Source: Pseudomonas gozinkensis (lineage in GTDB: Bacteria > Pseudomonadota > Gammaproteobacteria > Pseudomonadales > Pseudomonadaceae). Taken from it: 64,000 bases of DNA. A model generated the notes under the pieces. That model was not told where the DNA came from and ran no database searches. It saw only the letters and a list, made by a program, of their open reading frames with translations. The stretch is from positions 2,816,501 to 2,880,500 of the forward strand of contig NZ_CP062253.1 in the NCBI RefSeq assembly GCF_014863585.1, read 5' to 3'. The position numbers were made by a program, and so were the translations under genes. Shown piece after piece: positions 45,491 through 53,717 of this stretch. Within the stretch, counting starts at the first letter, position 1. Each line of letters starts with the position of its first letter.

Positions 45491-45862
45491 ATGTTAACCA
45501 GCCCGGCATCGACTTCCTCTGGTACGCCATTGCCGATCCCGAAAGGCCAGCGGGCCTTCGATTTCGAGCGCAGCACCAATGAGCATATCCGTGAGCTGCT
45601 GCATTATTACGGGCTGCGCACCAGCCTGATCCGGATCAAGGTGATCGATGCGTTGCTGGTTGCCGCACGGGAAGGGCGCGCCGTTGGCGGGCGCGGGGTG
45701 CATGGGTATCTGCAGGCGTTTGTCAGCGGCATTCAGTTCATCAGCGTCAGGGAAGTGCTCAAGCGTTTGTGCGAGGAGGGCGTCATCGTGTTTCAGCCCG
45801 ACAAAAGCTATCGTTTTACCGGCGAGGCCTACGCGATGCTGGAGCAGCATGCCGATCGATGA
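45491..45862 (+). CDS. solitary Fur-like winged-helix protein
   Basis: A 123-residue protein whose middle and end (about residues 37-115, RTSLIRIKVIDALLVAAREG and ISVREVLKRLCEEGVIVFQ) follow the DNA-binding winged helix of Fur-family regulators. The C-terminal dimerisation domain and His/Cys metal cluster of Fur are missing, and there is an extra 36-residue Ser/Pro-rich N-terminus. AAAAGGAG precedes ATG 45491. It follows the receptor on the same strand, so control of this island or modulation of Fur is plausible. Not assigned with certainty. Confidence 0.65.
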   Translation: MLTSPASTSSGTPLPIPKGQRAFDFERSTNEHIRELLHYYGLRTSLIRIKVIDALLVAAREGRAVGGRGVHGYLQAFVSGIQFISVREVLKRLCEEGVIVFQPDKSYRFTGEAYAMLEQHADR

Positions 45863-45888
45863 ATGATCGCGTTTGCCGTTCTGATCCA

Positions 45889-45914
45889 AACCACCTGTTC
45901 GCAGGTGGTTTTTT
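45889..45914 (+). terminator. strong intrinsic terminator
   Basis: AACCACCTG (45889-45897) pairs with CAGGTGGTT (45902-45910) around loop TTCG, and the T run continues to 45914. It ends the plus-strand iron unit before benR. Confidence 0.85.
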
Positions 45915-46064
45915 CGTTGGGGGCCGTCAATCCTGATTCGCGGAAAACGTTCGATCACCGCACGGCCAAACCTTCGTCCAATTGCCCGATCCTGCATGCC
46001 GGCGTACTGTGATCGGTGAACCATCCGTGATCACACAATAAATACAAGATCGAGTGCCCTGCCC

Positions 46065-47021
46065 ATGGACAGCCGTCTGCTGAGCGACCGCAGCAGCGTG
46101 TTTCGCCACGCTGACCCGTATGCCGTCTCCGACTATGTGAACCAGCACGTCGGCCAGCATTTCATCGGCCTGTCCAAAACCACCCACCCGCAAGCCAGCC
46201 TCAATCACCGCAAACTCGCCGACCTCGATCTGTGCCGCATCAGCTATGGCGGCAGCGTTCGCGTGACGTCGCTGGCGCTGGAAACCGTGTATCACCTGCA
46301 AGTACTGCTGCAAGGCAATTGCCTGTGGCGCGGGCACAAACGTGAGCATCATCTGGTGCCGGGCGAATTGTTGTTGATCAACCCGGACGATCCGGTCGAC
46401 CTGACCTATTCCGACGATTGCGAGAAATTCATCCTCAAGGTGCCGGTCAGCGTGCTGGAGTCGGTGTGCGACGAGCAGCGCTGGCTGCATCCTGCGGGCG
46501 GCATCCGTTTTCTGCGCAATCATTACCGGCTCGACGAGCTGGAAGGGTTTACCAACCTGCTGGGCATGATCTGCCAGGAAGCCGAAGCCAGTGATCCGTT
46601 GCTGCGGGTGCAGGAGCATTACGCGCAGATCGTCGGCAGCAAACTGATCTCGCTGATGAACACCAACGTCAGCCGTGAATGCCTGAGTTCGCCGAGCGTC
46701 AGCTTCGAGCGGATCCTCGACTATATCGAGCGCAACCTGAAGCTGGATCTGCCCGCCGAACACCTCGCGGCCCAGGCAAACATGAGCCCGCGGTCACTCT
46801 ACACCCTGTTCGAACGCCAGCTCGGCGTGACTCCGATGCAATACATCCGCCAGCGCAAGCTGGAACGCATTCATGCCTGCCTCAACGACCCGAGCTGCCC
46901 GGTGCGCAACCTCACCGAACTGGCGCTGGACTACGGCTTCCTGCACCTCGGGCGTTTCTCCGAAAGCTATCGCCAGCAGTTCGGCGAGTTGCCATCCGTG
47001 ACCTTCAAGCGCCGCCACTGA
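46065..47021 (+). CDS. benR: BenR, AraC/XylS-family activator of benzoate genes
   Basis: A 318-residue AraC-family activator. The N-terminal effector domain (about residues 30-200) contains NHRKLADLDLCRISYGG and HLVPGELLLINPDDPVDLTY. The C-terminal double helix-turn-helix (about 215-318) has AEHLAAQANMSPRSLYTLFE and TELALDYGFLHLGRFSESY. This reads as Pseudomonas BenR, which responds to benzoate. It directly precedes benA, in the same orientation, with two matching operator boxes between them. Confidence 0.93.
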   Translation: MDSRLLSDRSSVFRHADPYAVSDYVNQHVGQHFIGLSKTTHPQASLNHRKLADLDLCRISYGGSVRVTSLALETVYHLQVLLQGNCLWRGHKREHHLVPGELLLINPDDPVDLTYSDDCEKFILKVPVSVLESVCDEQRWLHPAGGIRFLRNHYRLDELEGFTNLLGMICQEAEASDPLLRVQEHYAQIVGSKLISLMNTNVSRECLSSPSVSFERILDYIERNLKLDLPAEHLAAQANMSPRSLYTLFERQLGVTPMQYIRQRKLERIHACLNDPSCPVRNLTELALDYGFLHLGRFSESYRQQFGELPSVTFKRRH

Positions 47022-47063
47022 ATTCCCGCCCCGAAACAATCTGAAGCACCTGCCGCACCATCC

Positions 47064-47126
47064 TGCACAAAACGGATAGCGCTCTGCAGGATTCGGATAT
47101 TGCCGCCCGCGTTGCCTCCCTAATCT
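47064..47126 (+). promoter_or_regulatory. tandem BenR/XylS boxes and -10 of the ben promoter
   Basis: Two perfect TGCA-N6-GGNTA direct repeats occur at 47064-47078 and 47085-47099, separated by six bases. This is the arrangement known for XylS at the TOL Pm promoter and BenR at Pben. A TAATCT at 47121-47126, 21 bases on, is a reasonable -10 element. The second box would overlap the -35 position, as expected for class II activation. Confidence 0.85.
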
Positions 47127-47162
47127 GACCTGGCCTGAACAATAACAATGGAGGCCCCGGCC

Positions 47163-48518
47163 ATGTCCCTGGGAATCGACTACCTCAATGCCATGCTTGA
47201 AGAGGACCCCGAGAAGGGTGCCTACCGCTGCAAGCGGGAGATGTTCACCGATCCGCGGCTGTTCGAACTGGAGATGGCGCACATCTTCGAAGGCAACTGG
47301 ATCTACCTCGCCCACGAAAGCCAGATCCCCAACGCCAACGACTTTCTGACCCTCACCATGGGTCGCCAACCCGTGTTCATCGCCCGCAACAAGGCCGGTG
47401 AACTCAATGCCTTTCTCAATGCGTGCAGCCATCGCGGCGCCATGCTTTGCCGGCACAAGTCCGGCAACCGTTCCAGCTATACCTGCCCGTTCCACGGCTG
47501 GACGTTCAACAACAGCGGCAAACTGCTCAAGGTCAAGGACCCGAGCGAGGCCGGCTATCCCGAAGGCTTCAACTGCGAAGGCTCCCACGACCTGACCAAA
47601 GTCGCGCGTTTCGAGTCCTATCGCGGCTTTCTGTTCGGCAGCCTGAACGCCGATGTGAAAACCCTCGCCGAGCACCTGGGCGAGTCAGCCAAGATCATCG
47701 ACATGATCGTCGATCAGTCCCCCGAAGGCCTGGAAGTGCTGCGCGGTTCCAGTTCCTACATCTATGAAGGCAACTGGAAACTCACCGCCGAAAACGGCGC
47801 CGATGGCTATCACGTCAGCTCCGTGCACTGGAACTACGCCGCCACCCAGAACCAGCGTCAGCAGCGCGACGCCGGCGAAGAAATCAAGACCATGAGCGCC
47901 GGCAGCTGGGCGAAGAAGGGCGGCGGTTTCTACTCGTTCGACCACGGCCATCTGCTGCTCTGGACCCGCTGGGCCAACCCCGAGGATCGTCCGGCTTACG
48001 AGCGCCGCGATGAACTGGCCCGGGACTTCGGCCAGGCCCGCGCCGACTGGATGATCGAGAACTCGCGCAACCTGTGCCTGTACCCCAACGTGTACCTGAT
48101 GGATCAGTTCAGCTCGCAGATCCGCATCGCCCGGCCGATTTCCGTCGACAAGACCGAGATCACCATCTACTGCATCGCCCCCAAAGGCGAAAGCGCGGAA
48201 GCCCGAGCCAAACGCATCCGCCAGTACGAAGATTTCTTCAACGTCAGTGGCATGGCCACCCCTGATGATCTCGAAGAATTCCGCTCATGCCAGACCGGCT
48301 ACGGCGCCGGGCGCGGCTGGAACGACATGTCCCGTGGCGCGACCCATTGGGTCGAAGGTGCGGACGCGGCGGCCGAGGAAATCGACCTCAAACCGTTGCT
48401 GTCCGGCATGCGCACCGAGGACGAAGGCCTGTTCGTGCTGCAACACAAGTACTGGCAGGAAACGATGCTCGAGGCCGCTTCGATCGAACCGAATCTGATT
48501 CCTGTGGAGGCCGTGTGA
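47163..48518 (+). CDS. benA: benzoate 1,2-dioxygenase large subunit
   Basis: A 451-residue alpha subunit of the ring-hydroxylating dioxygenase that converts benzoate to its cis-1,2-diol. The Rieske ligands are in [11 protein letters not shown] and [10 protein letters not shown] (Cys-His and Cys-His), and the mononuclear iron site includes [20 protein letters not shown] lies just before ATG 47163; an in-frame ATG at 47148 lacks that spacing. The stop overlaps benB by one base. Related anthranilate dioxygenase is excluded mainly by the benR/benD/cat context. Confidence 0.95.
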   Translation: MSLGIDYLNAMLEEDPEKGAYRCKREMFTDPRLFELEMAHIFEGNWIYLAHESQIPNANDFLTLTMGRQPVFIARNKAGELNAFLNACSHRGAMLCRHKSGNRSSYTCPFHGWTFNNSGKLLKVKDPSEAGYPEGFNCEGSHDLTKVARFESYRGFLFGSLNADVKTLAEHLGESAKIIDMIVDQSPEGLEVLRGSSSYIYEGNWKLTAENGADGYHVSSVHWNYAATQNQRQQRDAGEEIKTMSAGSWAKKGGGFYSFDHGHLLLWTRWANPEDRPAYERRDELARDFGQARADWMIENSRNLCLYPNVYLMDQFSSQIRIARPISVDKTEITIYCIAPKGESAEARAKRIRQYEDFFNVSGMATPDDLEEFRSCQTGYGAGRGWNDMSRGATHWVEGADAAAEEIDLKPLLSGMRTEDEGLFVLQHKYWQETMLEAASIEPNLIPVEAV

Positions 48519-49006
48519 TGAACAACCTCTACGACGCCGTGCGCGATTTTCTCTACCGCGAAGCGCGCTATCTGGACGACGGCCAGTGGGATCAGTGGCT
48601 GGAACTCTACGCCGCCGACGCCAGTTTCTGGATGCCGGCCTGGGACGACCACGACACCCTGACCGAAGACCCGCAGAGCGAAATCTCGCTGATCTGGTAC
48701 GGCAACCGTGGTGGCCTCGAAGACCGGGTATTCCGGATCAAGACCGAGCGCTCCAGCGCCACCATTCCCGACACCCGCACCTCGCACAACCTCAGCAACA
48801 TCGAGATCGTCGAGCAGGGCGGAGGGCAATGCCAGGTGCGCTTCAACTGGCACACCCTGAGCTTTCGCTATCAGGTCACCGACAGTTATTTCGGCACCAG
48901 CTTCTACACCCTCGACCTGCGCGGCGAACAGCCGTTGATCAAGGCCAAGAAAGTCGTGCTGAAGAACGATTACGTCCGCCAGGTCATCGACATCTACCAC
49001 ATCTGA
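48518..49006 (+). CDS. benB: benzoate 1,2-dioxygenase small subunit
   Basis: A 162-residue beta subunit of the benzoate dioxygenase, which completes the alpha3-beta3 enzyme and helps assembly. Its typical N-terminus (DAVRDFLYREARYLDDGQW) and the block DTRTSHNLSNIEI match ring-hydroxylating beta subunits. The start ATG shares a base with the benA stop (TGATG), so translation is coupled. Full length with no unusual features. Confidence 0.95.
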   Translation: MNNLYDAVRDFLYREARYLDDGQWDQWLELYAADASFWMPAWDDHDTLTEDPQSEISLIWYGNRGGLEDRVFRIKTERSSATIPDTRTSHNLSNIEIVEQGGGQCQVRFNWHTLSFRYQVTDSYFGTSFYTLDLRGEQPLIKAKKVVLKNDYVRQVIDIYHI

Positions 49007-49052
49007 TCGAGACGGCGGCGAGCCGGGCTCGACGCTGTGAGCGAGGTGCACC

Positions 49053-50060
49053 ATGAGTTTCCAGATCGCACTGAATTTCGAAGACGGGGTGACCCGTTTC
49101 ATTGAGGCCGCCGGCCACGAAACCGTTGCCGACGCGGCCTACCGCCAGGGCATCAACATTCCGCTGGACTGCCGCGACGGCGCCTGCGGCACCTGCAAAT
49201 GTTTCGCCGAGGCCGGGCGTTACGACATGGGCGACAACTTCATCGAAGACGCCCTGAGTGAAGACGAACTGGCCCGGGGTTTCGTCCTGACTTGCCAGAT
49301 GCGCGCCGAAAGCGACTGCGTGGTGCGGGTGCCGGTCGGCTCGCAGGTGTGCAAGACCGAACAGGCGAGTTACCTGGCGTCGATCAGCGATGTCCGGCAG
49401 CTCTCCGAGAGCACCATCGCGCTGTCGCTCAAGGGTGAATCCCTGAGCAAACTGGCGTTCCTGCCCGGTCAGTACGTCAACCTGCAAGTGCCGGGCAGCG
49501 AGCAATCCCGCGCCTATTCCTTCAGCTCGCTGCAGAAGAACGGCGAGGTCAGTTTCCTGATCCGCAACGTGCCTGGCGGCCTGATGAGCAGCTTCCTCAC
49601 CGGGCTGGCCAAGGCCGGCGACAGCCTGAATCTCGCCGGGCCGCTGGGCAGCTTTTACCTGCGCGAAATCAAGCGGCCGCTGTTGCTGTTGGCCGGCGGC
49701 ACCGGGCTGGCGCCGTTCACGGCGATGCTGGAGAAGATCGCCGAACAGGGCAGCGAGCACCCGGTTCACCTGATCTACGGCGTGACCAACGATTTCGATC
49801 TGGTCGAGCTTGACCGCCTCGAAGCCTTCGCTGCGCGCATCCCGAATTTCAGCTTCGGCGCCTGCGTGGCCAATCCGCAGAGTCAGCACCCGCTCAAGGG
49901 TTACGTCACCCAGCACATCGAGCCGCGCCACCTCAACGAAGGCGACGTCGACGTGTACCTGTGCGGCCCGCCGCCTATGGTCGAGGCCGTCAGCCAGTAC
50001 ATCCGCGAGCAGGGCATCACGCCGGCGAACTTCTACTACGAGAAATTCGCGGCGGCCTGA
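49053..50060 (+). CDS. benC: benzoate dioxygenase reductase
   Basis: A 335-residue electron-transfer component. An N-terminal plant-type [2Fe-2S] domain has CRDGACGTCKC and a final Cys in LTCQM. A FAD domain has SRAYSFSS and an NAD domain has LLAGGTGLAPFTAM. It passes electrons from NADH to BenAB. It follows benB by 46 bases, and the ATG has GAGGTG upstream. Order benA-B-C-D matches other pseudomonads. Confidence 0.95.
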   Translation: MSFQIALNFEDGVTRFIEAAGHETVADAAYRQGINIPLDCRDGACGTCKCFAEAGRYDMGDNFIEDALSEDELARGFVLTCQMRAESDCVVRVPVGSQVCKTEQASYLASISDVRQLSESTIALSLKGESLSKLAFLPGQYVNLQVPGSEQSRAYSFSSLQKNGEVSFLIRNVPGGLMSSFLTGLAKAGDSLNLAGPLGSFYLREIKRPLLLLAGGTGLAPFTAMLEKIAEQGSEHPVHLIYGVTNDFDLVELDRLEAFAARIPNFSFGACVANPQSQHPLKGYVTQHIEPRHLNEGDVDVYLCGPPPMVEAVSQYIREQGITPANFYYEKFAAA

Positions 50061-50087
50061 ATCTTCTTTTTGAATTGCGAGGTTGTC

Positions 50088-50849
50088 ATGAACAAGAGAT
50101 TCGCCAACAAGGTCGCGCTGGTCACCGGCGCGGCGCAGGGCATCGGTCGCCGGGTTTGCGAGCGATTGCTGGAGGAGGGCGCGCAGGTCATTGCCGTCGA
50201 CCGCTCCGAACTGGTTCACGAGCTGCAAGGCGAGGGCGTTCTGTCACTGACCGCTGACCTTGAGCAATACGCCGGTTGCGCCCGGGTGATGAGCGCCGCC
50301 GTCGATACGTTCGGGCGCCTGGATGTGCTGGTCAACAACGTTGGCGGCACCCTTTGGGCCAAGCCGTTCGAACACTACGAAGTCGAGCAGATCGAGGCCG
50401 AAGTCCGCCGCTCGTTGTTCCCGACGCTGTGGTGCTGCCACGCCGCCTTGCCGTACATGCTCAAGCAGGGGCGCGGCGTAATCGTCAATGTGTCGTCGAT
50501 TGCGACCCGCAGCCTGAACCGCGTTCCCTACGGCGCGGCCAAGGGCGGGATCAATGCACTGACTGCCTGCCTGGCCTTTGAAAACGCCGAGCGCGGGATC
50601 CGGGTCAACGCCACCGCGCCCGGCGGCACCGAAGCGCCGCCCCGACGCATCCCGCGCAACAGCGCCGAACAGTCCGCGCAGGAACAGGCCTGGTATCAGG
50701 AAATCGTCGCGCAAACCCTCGATAGCAGCCTGATGAAACGCTACGGAAGCATTGACGAACAGGTCGGCGCGATCCTGTTTCTCGCCTCGGACGACGCCTC
50801 TTACATCACCGGCGTGACCCTGCCGGTCGGTGGCGGTGACCTCGGTTGA
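50088..50849 (+). CDS. benD: cis-benzoate diol dehydrogenase (short-chain dehydrogenase)
   Basis: A 253-residue short-chain dehydrogenase that oxidises and decarboxylates the benzoate cis-diol to catechol with NAD+. The cofactor loop is VTGAAQGIGRRV. The Ser-Tyr-Lys set appears in NVSSIATRSLNRVPYGAAKGG. The start ATG 50088 has GCGAGG upstream; a 6-residue longer frame does not. It leads into catB after only 22 bases. Confidence 0.94.
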   Translation: MNKRFANKVALVTGAAQGIGRRVCERLLEEGAQVIAVDRSELVHELQGEGVLSLTADLEQYAGCARVMSAAVDTFGRLDVLVNNVGGTLWAKPFEHYEVEQIEAEVRRSLFPTLWCCHAALPYMLKQGRGVIVNVSSIATRSLNRVPYGAAKGGINALTACLAFENAERGIRVNATAPGGTEAPPRRIPRNSAEQSAQEQAWYQEIVAQTLDSSLMKRYGSIDEQVGAILFLASDDASYITGVTLPVGGGDLG

Positions 50850-50871
50850 TCACGCTTGAATGGACACTGAA

Positions 50872-51993
50872 ATGAACCGGATCCTGATTGAAAACCTGTC
50901 GGCGATCATCGTCGACCTGCCGACCATCCGCCCGCACAAACTGGCGATGCACACGATGCAGAACCAGACGCTGGTGATCCTGCGCCTGCGTTGCAGCGAC
51001 GGTATCGAAGGCATCGGCGAAGCCACCACCATCGGCGGCCTGGCCTACGGCTACGAAAGCCCGGAAAGCATCAAGGCCAACCTCGACGCACACCTGGCGC
51101 CGGCGCTGATCGGCATGGACGCGGACAACATCAACGCCGCGATGCACAAGCTCGACAAGATCGCCAAGGGCAACACCTTCGCCAAGTCCGGTATCGAGAG
51201 CGCCTTGCTGGATGCCCAGGGCAAACGCCTCGGCCTGCCGGTGAGCGAACTGCTCGGCGGCCGGGTCCGCGACAGCCTTGAGGTGGCCTGGACCCTGGCC
51301 AGCGGCGACACCGCCCGCGATATCGCCGAGGCCGAACAGATGCTGGAAGCGCGGCGGCACCGGATCTTCAAACTGAAGATCGGCGCCAACCCGCTGGAGC
51401 AAGATCTGAAACACGTGGTGGCGATCAAGAAAGCCCTGGGCGAGCGCGCCAGTGTGCGGGTCGACGTCAATCAGTACTGGGACGAATCCCAGGCGATTCG
51501 CGGCTGTCAGGTGCTCGGTGACAACGGCATCGACCTGATCGAGCAGCCGATCTCGCGGGTCAACCGTTCCGGGCAGATTCGCCTGAATCAGCGCAGCCCG
51601 GCGCCGATCATGGCCGACGAGTCCATCGAAAGCGTCGAGGATGCCTTTAGCCTGGCCGCCGACGGCGCCGCCAGCGTCTTCGCCCTGAAGATCGCCAAGA
51701 ACGGTGGTCCGCGCGCCGTATTGCGCACCGCACAAATCGCCGAAGCTGCCGGCATCGCCCTGTACGGCGGCACCATGCTTGAAGGCTCCGTCGGCACCCT
51801 GGCCTCGGCGCATGCGTTCCTCACCCTCAGGCAATTGACCTGGGACACCGAGTTGTTCGGCCCGCTGCTGCTGACCGAAGACATCGTCACCGAGCGTCCG
51901 CAGTACCGCGACTTCCACCTGCACATTCCACGCACCCCGGGCCTGGGCCTGACGCTGGATGAAGAGCGTCTGGCGCGTTTTCGCCGGCACTGA
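50872..51993 (+). CDS. catB: muconate cycloisomerase
   Basis: A 373-residue enolase-superfamily enzyme that converts cis,cis-muconate to muconolactone. The KxK base motif is in IFKLKIGANP, metal ligands are in VRVDVNQYW and IMADES, and the second base region is ALKIAKNGG. The second ATG (50872) gives the usual CatB start; the other is four codons earlier. It lies 22 bases after benD, so ben and cat form one transcription unit with no catR in between. Confidence 0.94.
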   Translation: MNRILIENLSAIIVDLPTIRPHKLAMHTMQNQTLVILRLRCSDGIEGIGEATTIGGLAYGYESPESIKANLDAHLAPALIGMDADNINAAMHKLDKIAKGNTFAKSGIESALLDAQGKRLGLPVSELLGGRVRDSLEVAWTLASGDTARDIAEAEQMLEARRHRIFKLKIGANPLEQDLKHVVAIKKALGERASVRVDVNQYWDESQAIRGCQVLGDNGIDLIEQPISRVNRSGQIRLNQRSPAPIMADESIESVEDAFSLAADGAASVFALKIAKNGGPRAVLRTAQIAEAAGIALYGGTMLEGSVGTLASAHAFLTLRQLTWDTELFGPLLLTEDIVTERPQYRDFHLHIPRTPGLGLTLDEERLARFRRH

Positions 51994-52011
51994 TTCCTTA
52001 AGGAGAACGCC

Positions 52012-52302
52012 ATGCTGTTCCACGTAAAAATGACCGTGAAATTGCCCGCCGACATGGACCCGGCCGTTGCCACAAAACTCAAGGCCGACGAGAAGGAACT
52101 CGCCCAGCGCCTGCAACGCGAAGGCCAGTGGCGCCACCTCTGGCGCATCGCCGGGCACTACGCCAATTACAGCGTGTTCGACGTGCCCAGCGTCGAAGCG
52201 CTGCACGACACCCTGATGCTGCTGCCGTTGTTTCCCTACATGGAGATCGAGATCGATGGCCTCTGCCGCCACCCCTCGTCGATCCACACCGACGACCGCT
52301 GA
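52012..52302 (+). CDS. catC: muconolactone delta-isomerase
   Basis: A 96-residue decamer-forming isomerase turning muconolactone into beta-ketoadipate enol-lactone. It starts with LFHVKMTVKLPADMDP, and the YSVFDVPSVEALHDTLMLLP block is diagnostic. AAGGAGA precedes the ATG, 18 bases after catB. It is full length. Confidence 0.95.
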   Translation: MLFHVKMTVKLPADMDPAVATKLKADEKELAQRLQREGQWRHLWRIAGHYANYSVFDVPSVEALHDTLMLLPLFPYMEIEIDGLCRHPSSIHTDDR

Positions 52303-52330
52303 GCCTAAAAAATGAATCCACCGCGGAAAC

Positions 52331-52422
52331 CTGTGGGAGCTGGCTTGCCAGCGATAGCGATCGATCAGTGGCCATCCACGTTGAATGACACACCGCAATC
52401 GCTGGCAAGCCAGCTCCCACAG
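52331..52422. repeat. REPIN-type inverted repeat between catC and catA
   Basis: A perfect 23-bp inverted repeat (52331-52353 with 52400-52422) with the TGTGGGAGCTGGCTTGCCAG unit typical of Pseudomonas REP sequences, flanking a 46-base spacer. It lies in the 178-base catC-catA gap and could form a stem-loop in the operon mRNA. Confidence 0.88.
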
Positions 52423-52480
52423 GGAATGTGGTTGATCCGTGAGAGCTGAGTAAACACAACAACAAGATGAGGTGAACACC

Positions 52481-53395
52481 ATGACCGTGAAGATTGCCCA
52501 CACTGCCGAACTGCAAAAATTCTTCGAAGAAGCCGCCGGTTTCGCCAACGATGGCGGCAGCTCGCGCTTGAAAACCATCGTCCTGCGGGTGTTGCAGGAC
52601 ACCGCCCGGATCATCGAAGACCTAGAGATCAGCGAGGACGAGTTCTGGAAAGCCGTCGATTACCTCAACCGCCTGGGCGGCCGCTCGGAAGCCGGGTTGC
52701 TGGTGGCCGGGCTCGGTCTCGAGCATTTCCTCGACCTGCTGCAGGACGCCAAAGATGCGCAGATCGGCCTGACCGGCGGCACGCCGCGCACCATCGAGGG
52801 CCCGTTGTACGTGGCCGGTGCGCCGTTGTACGAAGGTGAATGCCGGATGGACGACGGCAGTGAAGAGGGCATCGCCACGCTGATGTTGCTCGAAGGCCAG
52901 GTGTTCGATCCGCAGGGCCAGCCACTGGCTGGTGCCACGGTCGACCTGTGGCACGCCAACACCAAGGGCACGTACTCGTTCTTCGACCAGAGCCAGTCCG
53001 AATACAACCTGCGCCGCCGGATCATCACCGACGCCGAAGGCCGCTACCGCGCCCGCAGCATCGTGCCGTCCGGTTATGGCTGCGATCCGCAGGGCCCGAC
53101 CCAGGAATGCCTCAACCTGCTCGGCCGCCACGGCCAGCGCCCGGCTCACATTCACTTCTTTATTTCTGCGCCGGGGCATCGGCACCTGACGACGCAGATC
53201 AACCTGTCGGGGGACAAATACCTGTGGGATGACTTTGCGTATGCGACCCGTGAAGGGTTGGTCGGGGAGGTCGAGTTTTTGGAGGATGCGGCGGGACGTC
53301 GGGCCGAATTGAAATTCGATTTTCAGTTGCAACAGGCGCCGGATTCGGCGGCCGAACAGCGCAGTCAGCGGCCAAGGGCGTTACTGGAATACTGA
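52481..53395 (+). CDS. catA: catechol 1,2-dioxygenase
   Basis: A 304-residue intradiol ring-cleavage enzyme converting catechol to cis,cis-muconate. The N-terminal helical dimer domain precedes the beta-sandwich, whose ferric ligands are Tyr in EGPLYVAGAP, Tyr in SIVPSGYG and two His in HIHFFISAPGHRHL. ATG 52481 has GAGGTG upstream; an in-frame GTG nine bases earlier is less likely. It comes last in catBCA, after a REPIN, and may be expressed partly independently. Confidence 0.95.
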   Translation: MTVKIAHTAELQKFFEEAAGFANDGGSSRLKTIVLRVLQDTARIIEDLEISEDEFWKAVDYLNRLGGRSEAGLLVAGLGLEHFLDLLQDAKDAQIGLTGGTPRTIEGPLYVAGAPLYEGECRMDDGSEEGIATLMLLEGQVFDPQGQPLAGATVDLWHANTKGTYSFFDQSQSEYNLRRRIITDAEGRYRARSIVPSGYGCDPQGPTQECLNLLGRHGQRPAHIHFFISAPGHRHLTTQINLSGDKYLWDDFAYATREGLVGEVEFLEDAAGRRAELKFDFQLQQAPDSAAEQRSQRPRALLEY

Positions 53396-53418
53396 TCCTG
53401 CAGGCGCTGATCGGAATT

Positions 53419-53450
53419 GAACAACTGCGCAAAAAGTTGCGCAGTTGTTC
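53419..53450. repeat. perfect 14-bp hairpin after catA
   Basis: GAACAACTGCGCAA (53419-53432) pairs perfectly with 53437-53450 around loop AAAG, 23 bases past the catA stop. No T run follows. It is the first of three successive hairpins. Confidence 0.6.
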
Positions 53451-53478
53451 GTAATAAAATCCCTCTGTAAGCCGCTGG

Positions 53479-53499
53479 AGGCCTTGTAGATCAAGGCCT
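53479..53499. repeat. 8-bp hairpin
   Basis: AGGCCTTG (53479-53486) pairs with CAAGGCCT (53492-53499) around loop TAGAT, between the two larger hairpins upstream of hcp. Confidence 0.5.
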
Positions 53500-53506
53500 T
53501 CAGCCA

Positions 53507-53554
53507 AGTGCGCAAGAAGTTGCACAGCACTGCGCAACTTCTTGCGCACTTTTT
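53507..53554 (+). terminator. 17-bp stem with T run before hcp
   Basis: A perfect 17-bp stem (53507-53523 with 53534-53550) with a 10-base loop, then TTTTT. It shares a GCGCAA / TTGCGC core with the hairpin at 53419. It fits an intrinsic terminator for the ben-cat transcript or an attenuator ahead of hcp. Confidence 0.65.
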
Positions 53555-53717
53555 CGCTGTTTCCTACAGAAAAAATCGAAAAAACCCCACTCGGACTTGG
53601 TAAACCCTTGATGGGTAATGGCCATGTGATAGCTGGCACGACTTTTGATAACTCCTTCGCCACCTGGGCAGGCAATCACGCCGTCCGGTCCTGTCTTTTG
53701 AGCAAGGAGCACACCCC

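Noticed and set aside
52331..52422. CRISPR repeat or transposon end
   Set aside because: Only one inverted pair with REP-type sequence and no spacers, cas genes or transposase; a REPIN explains it.
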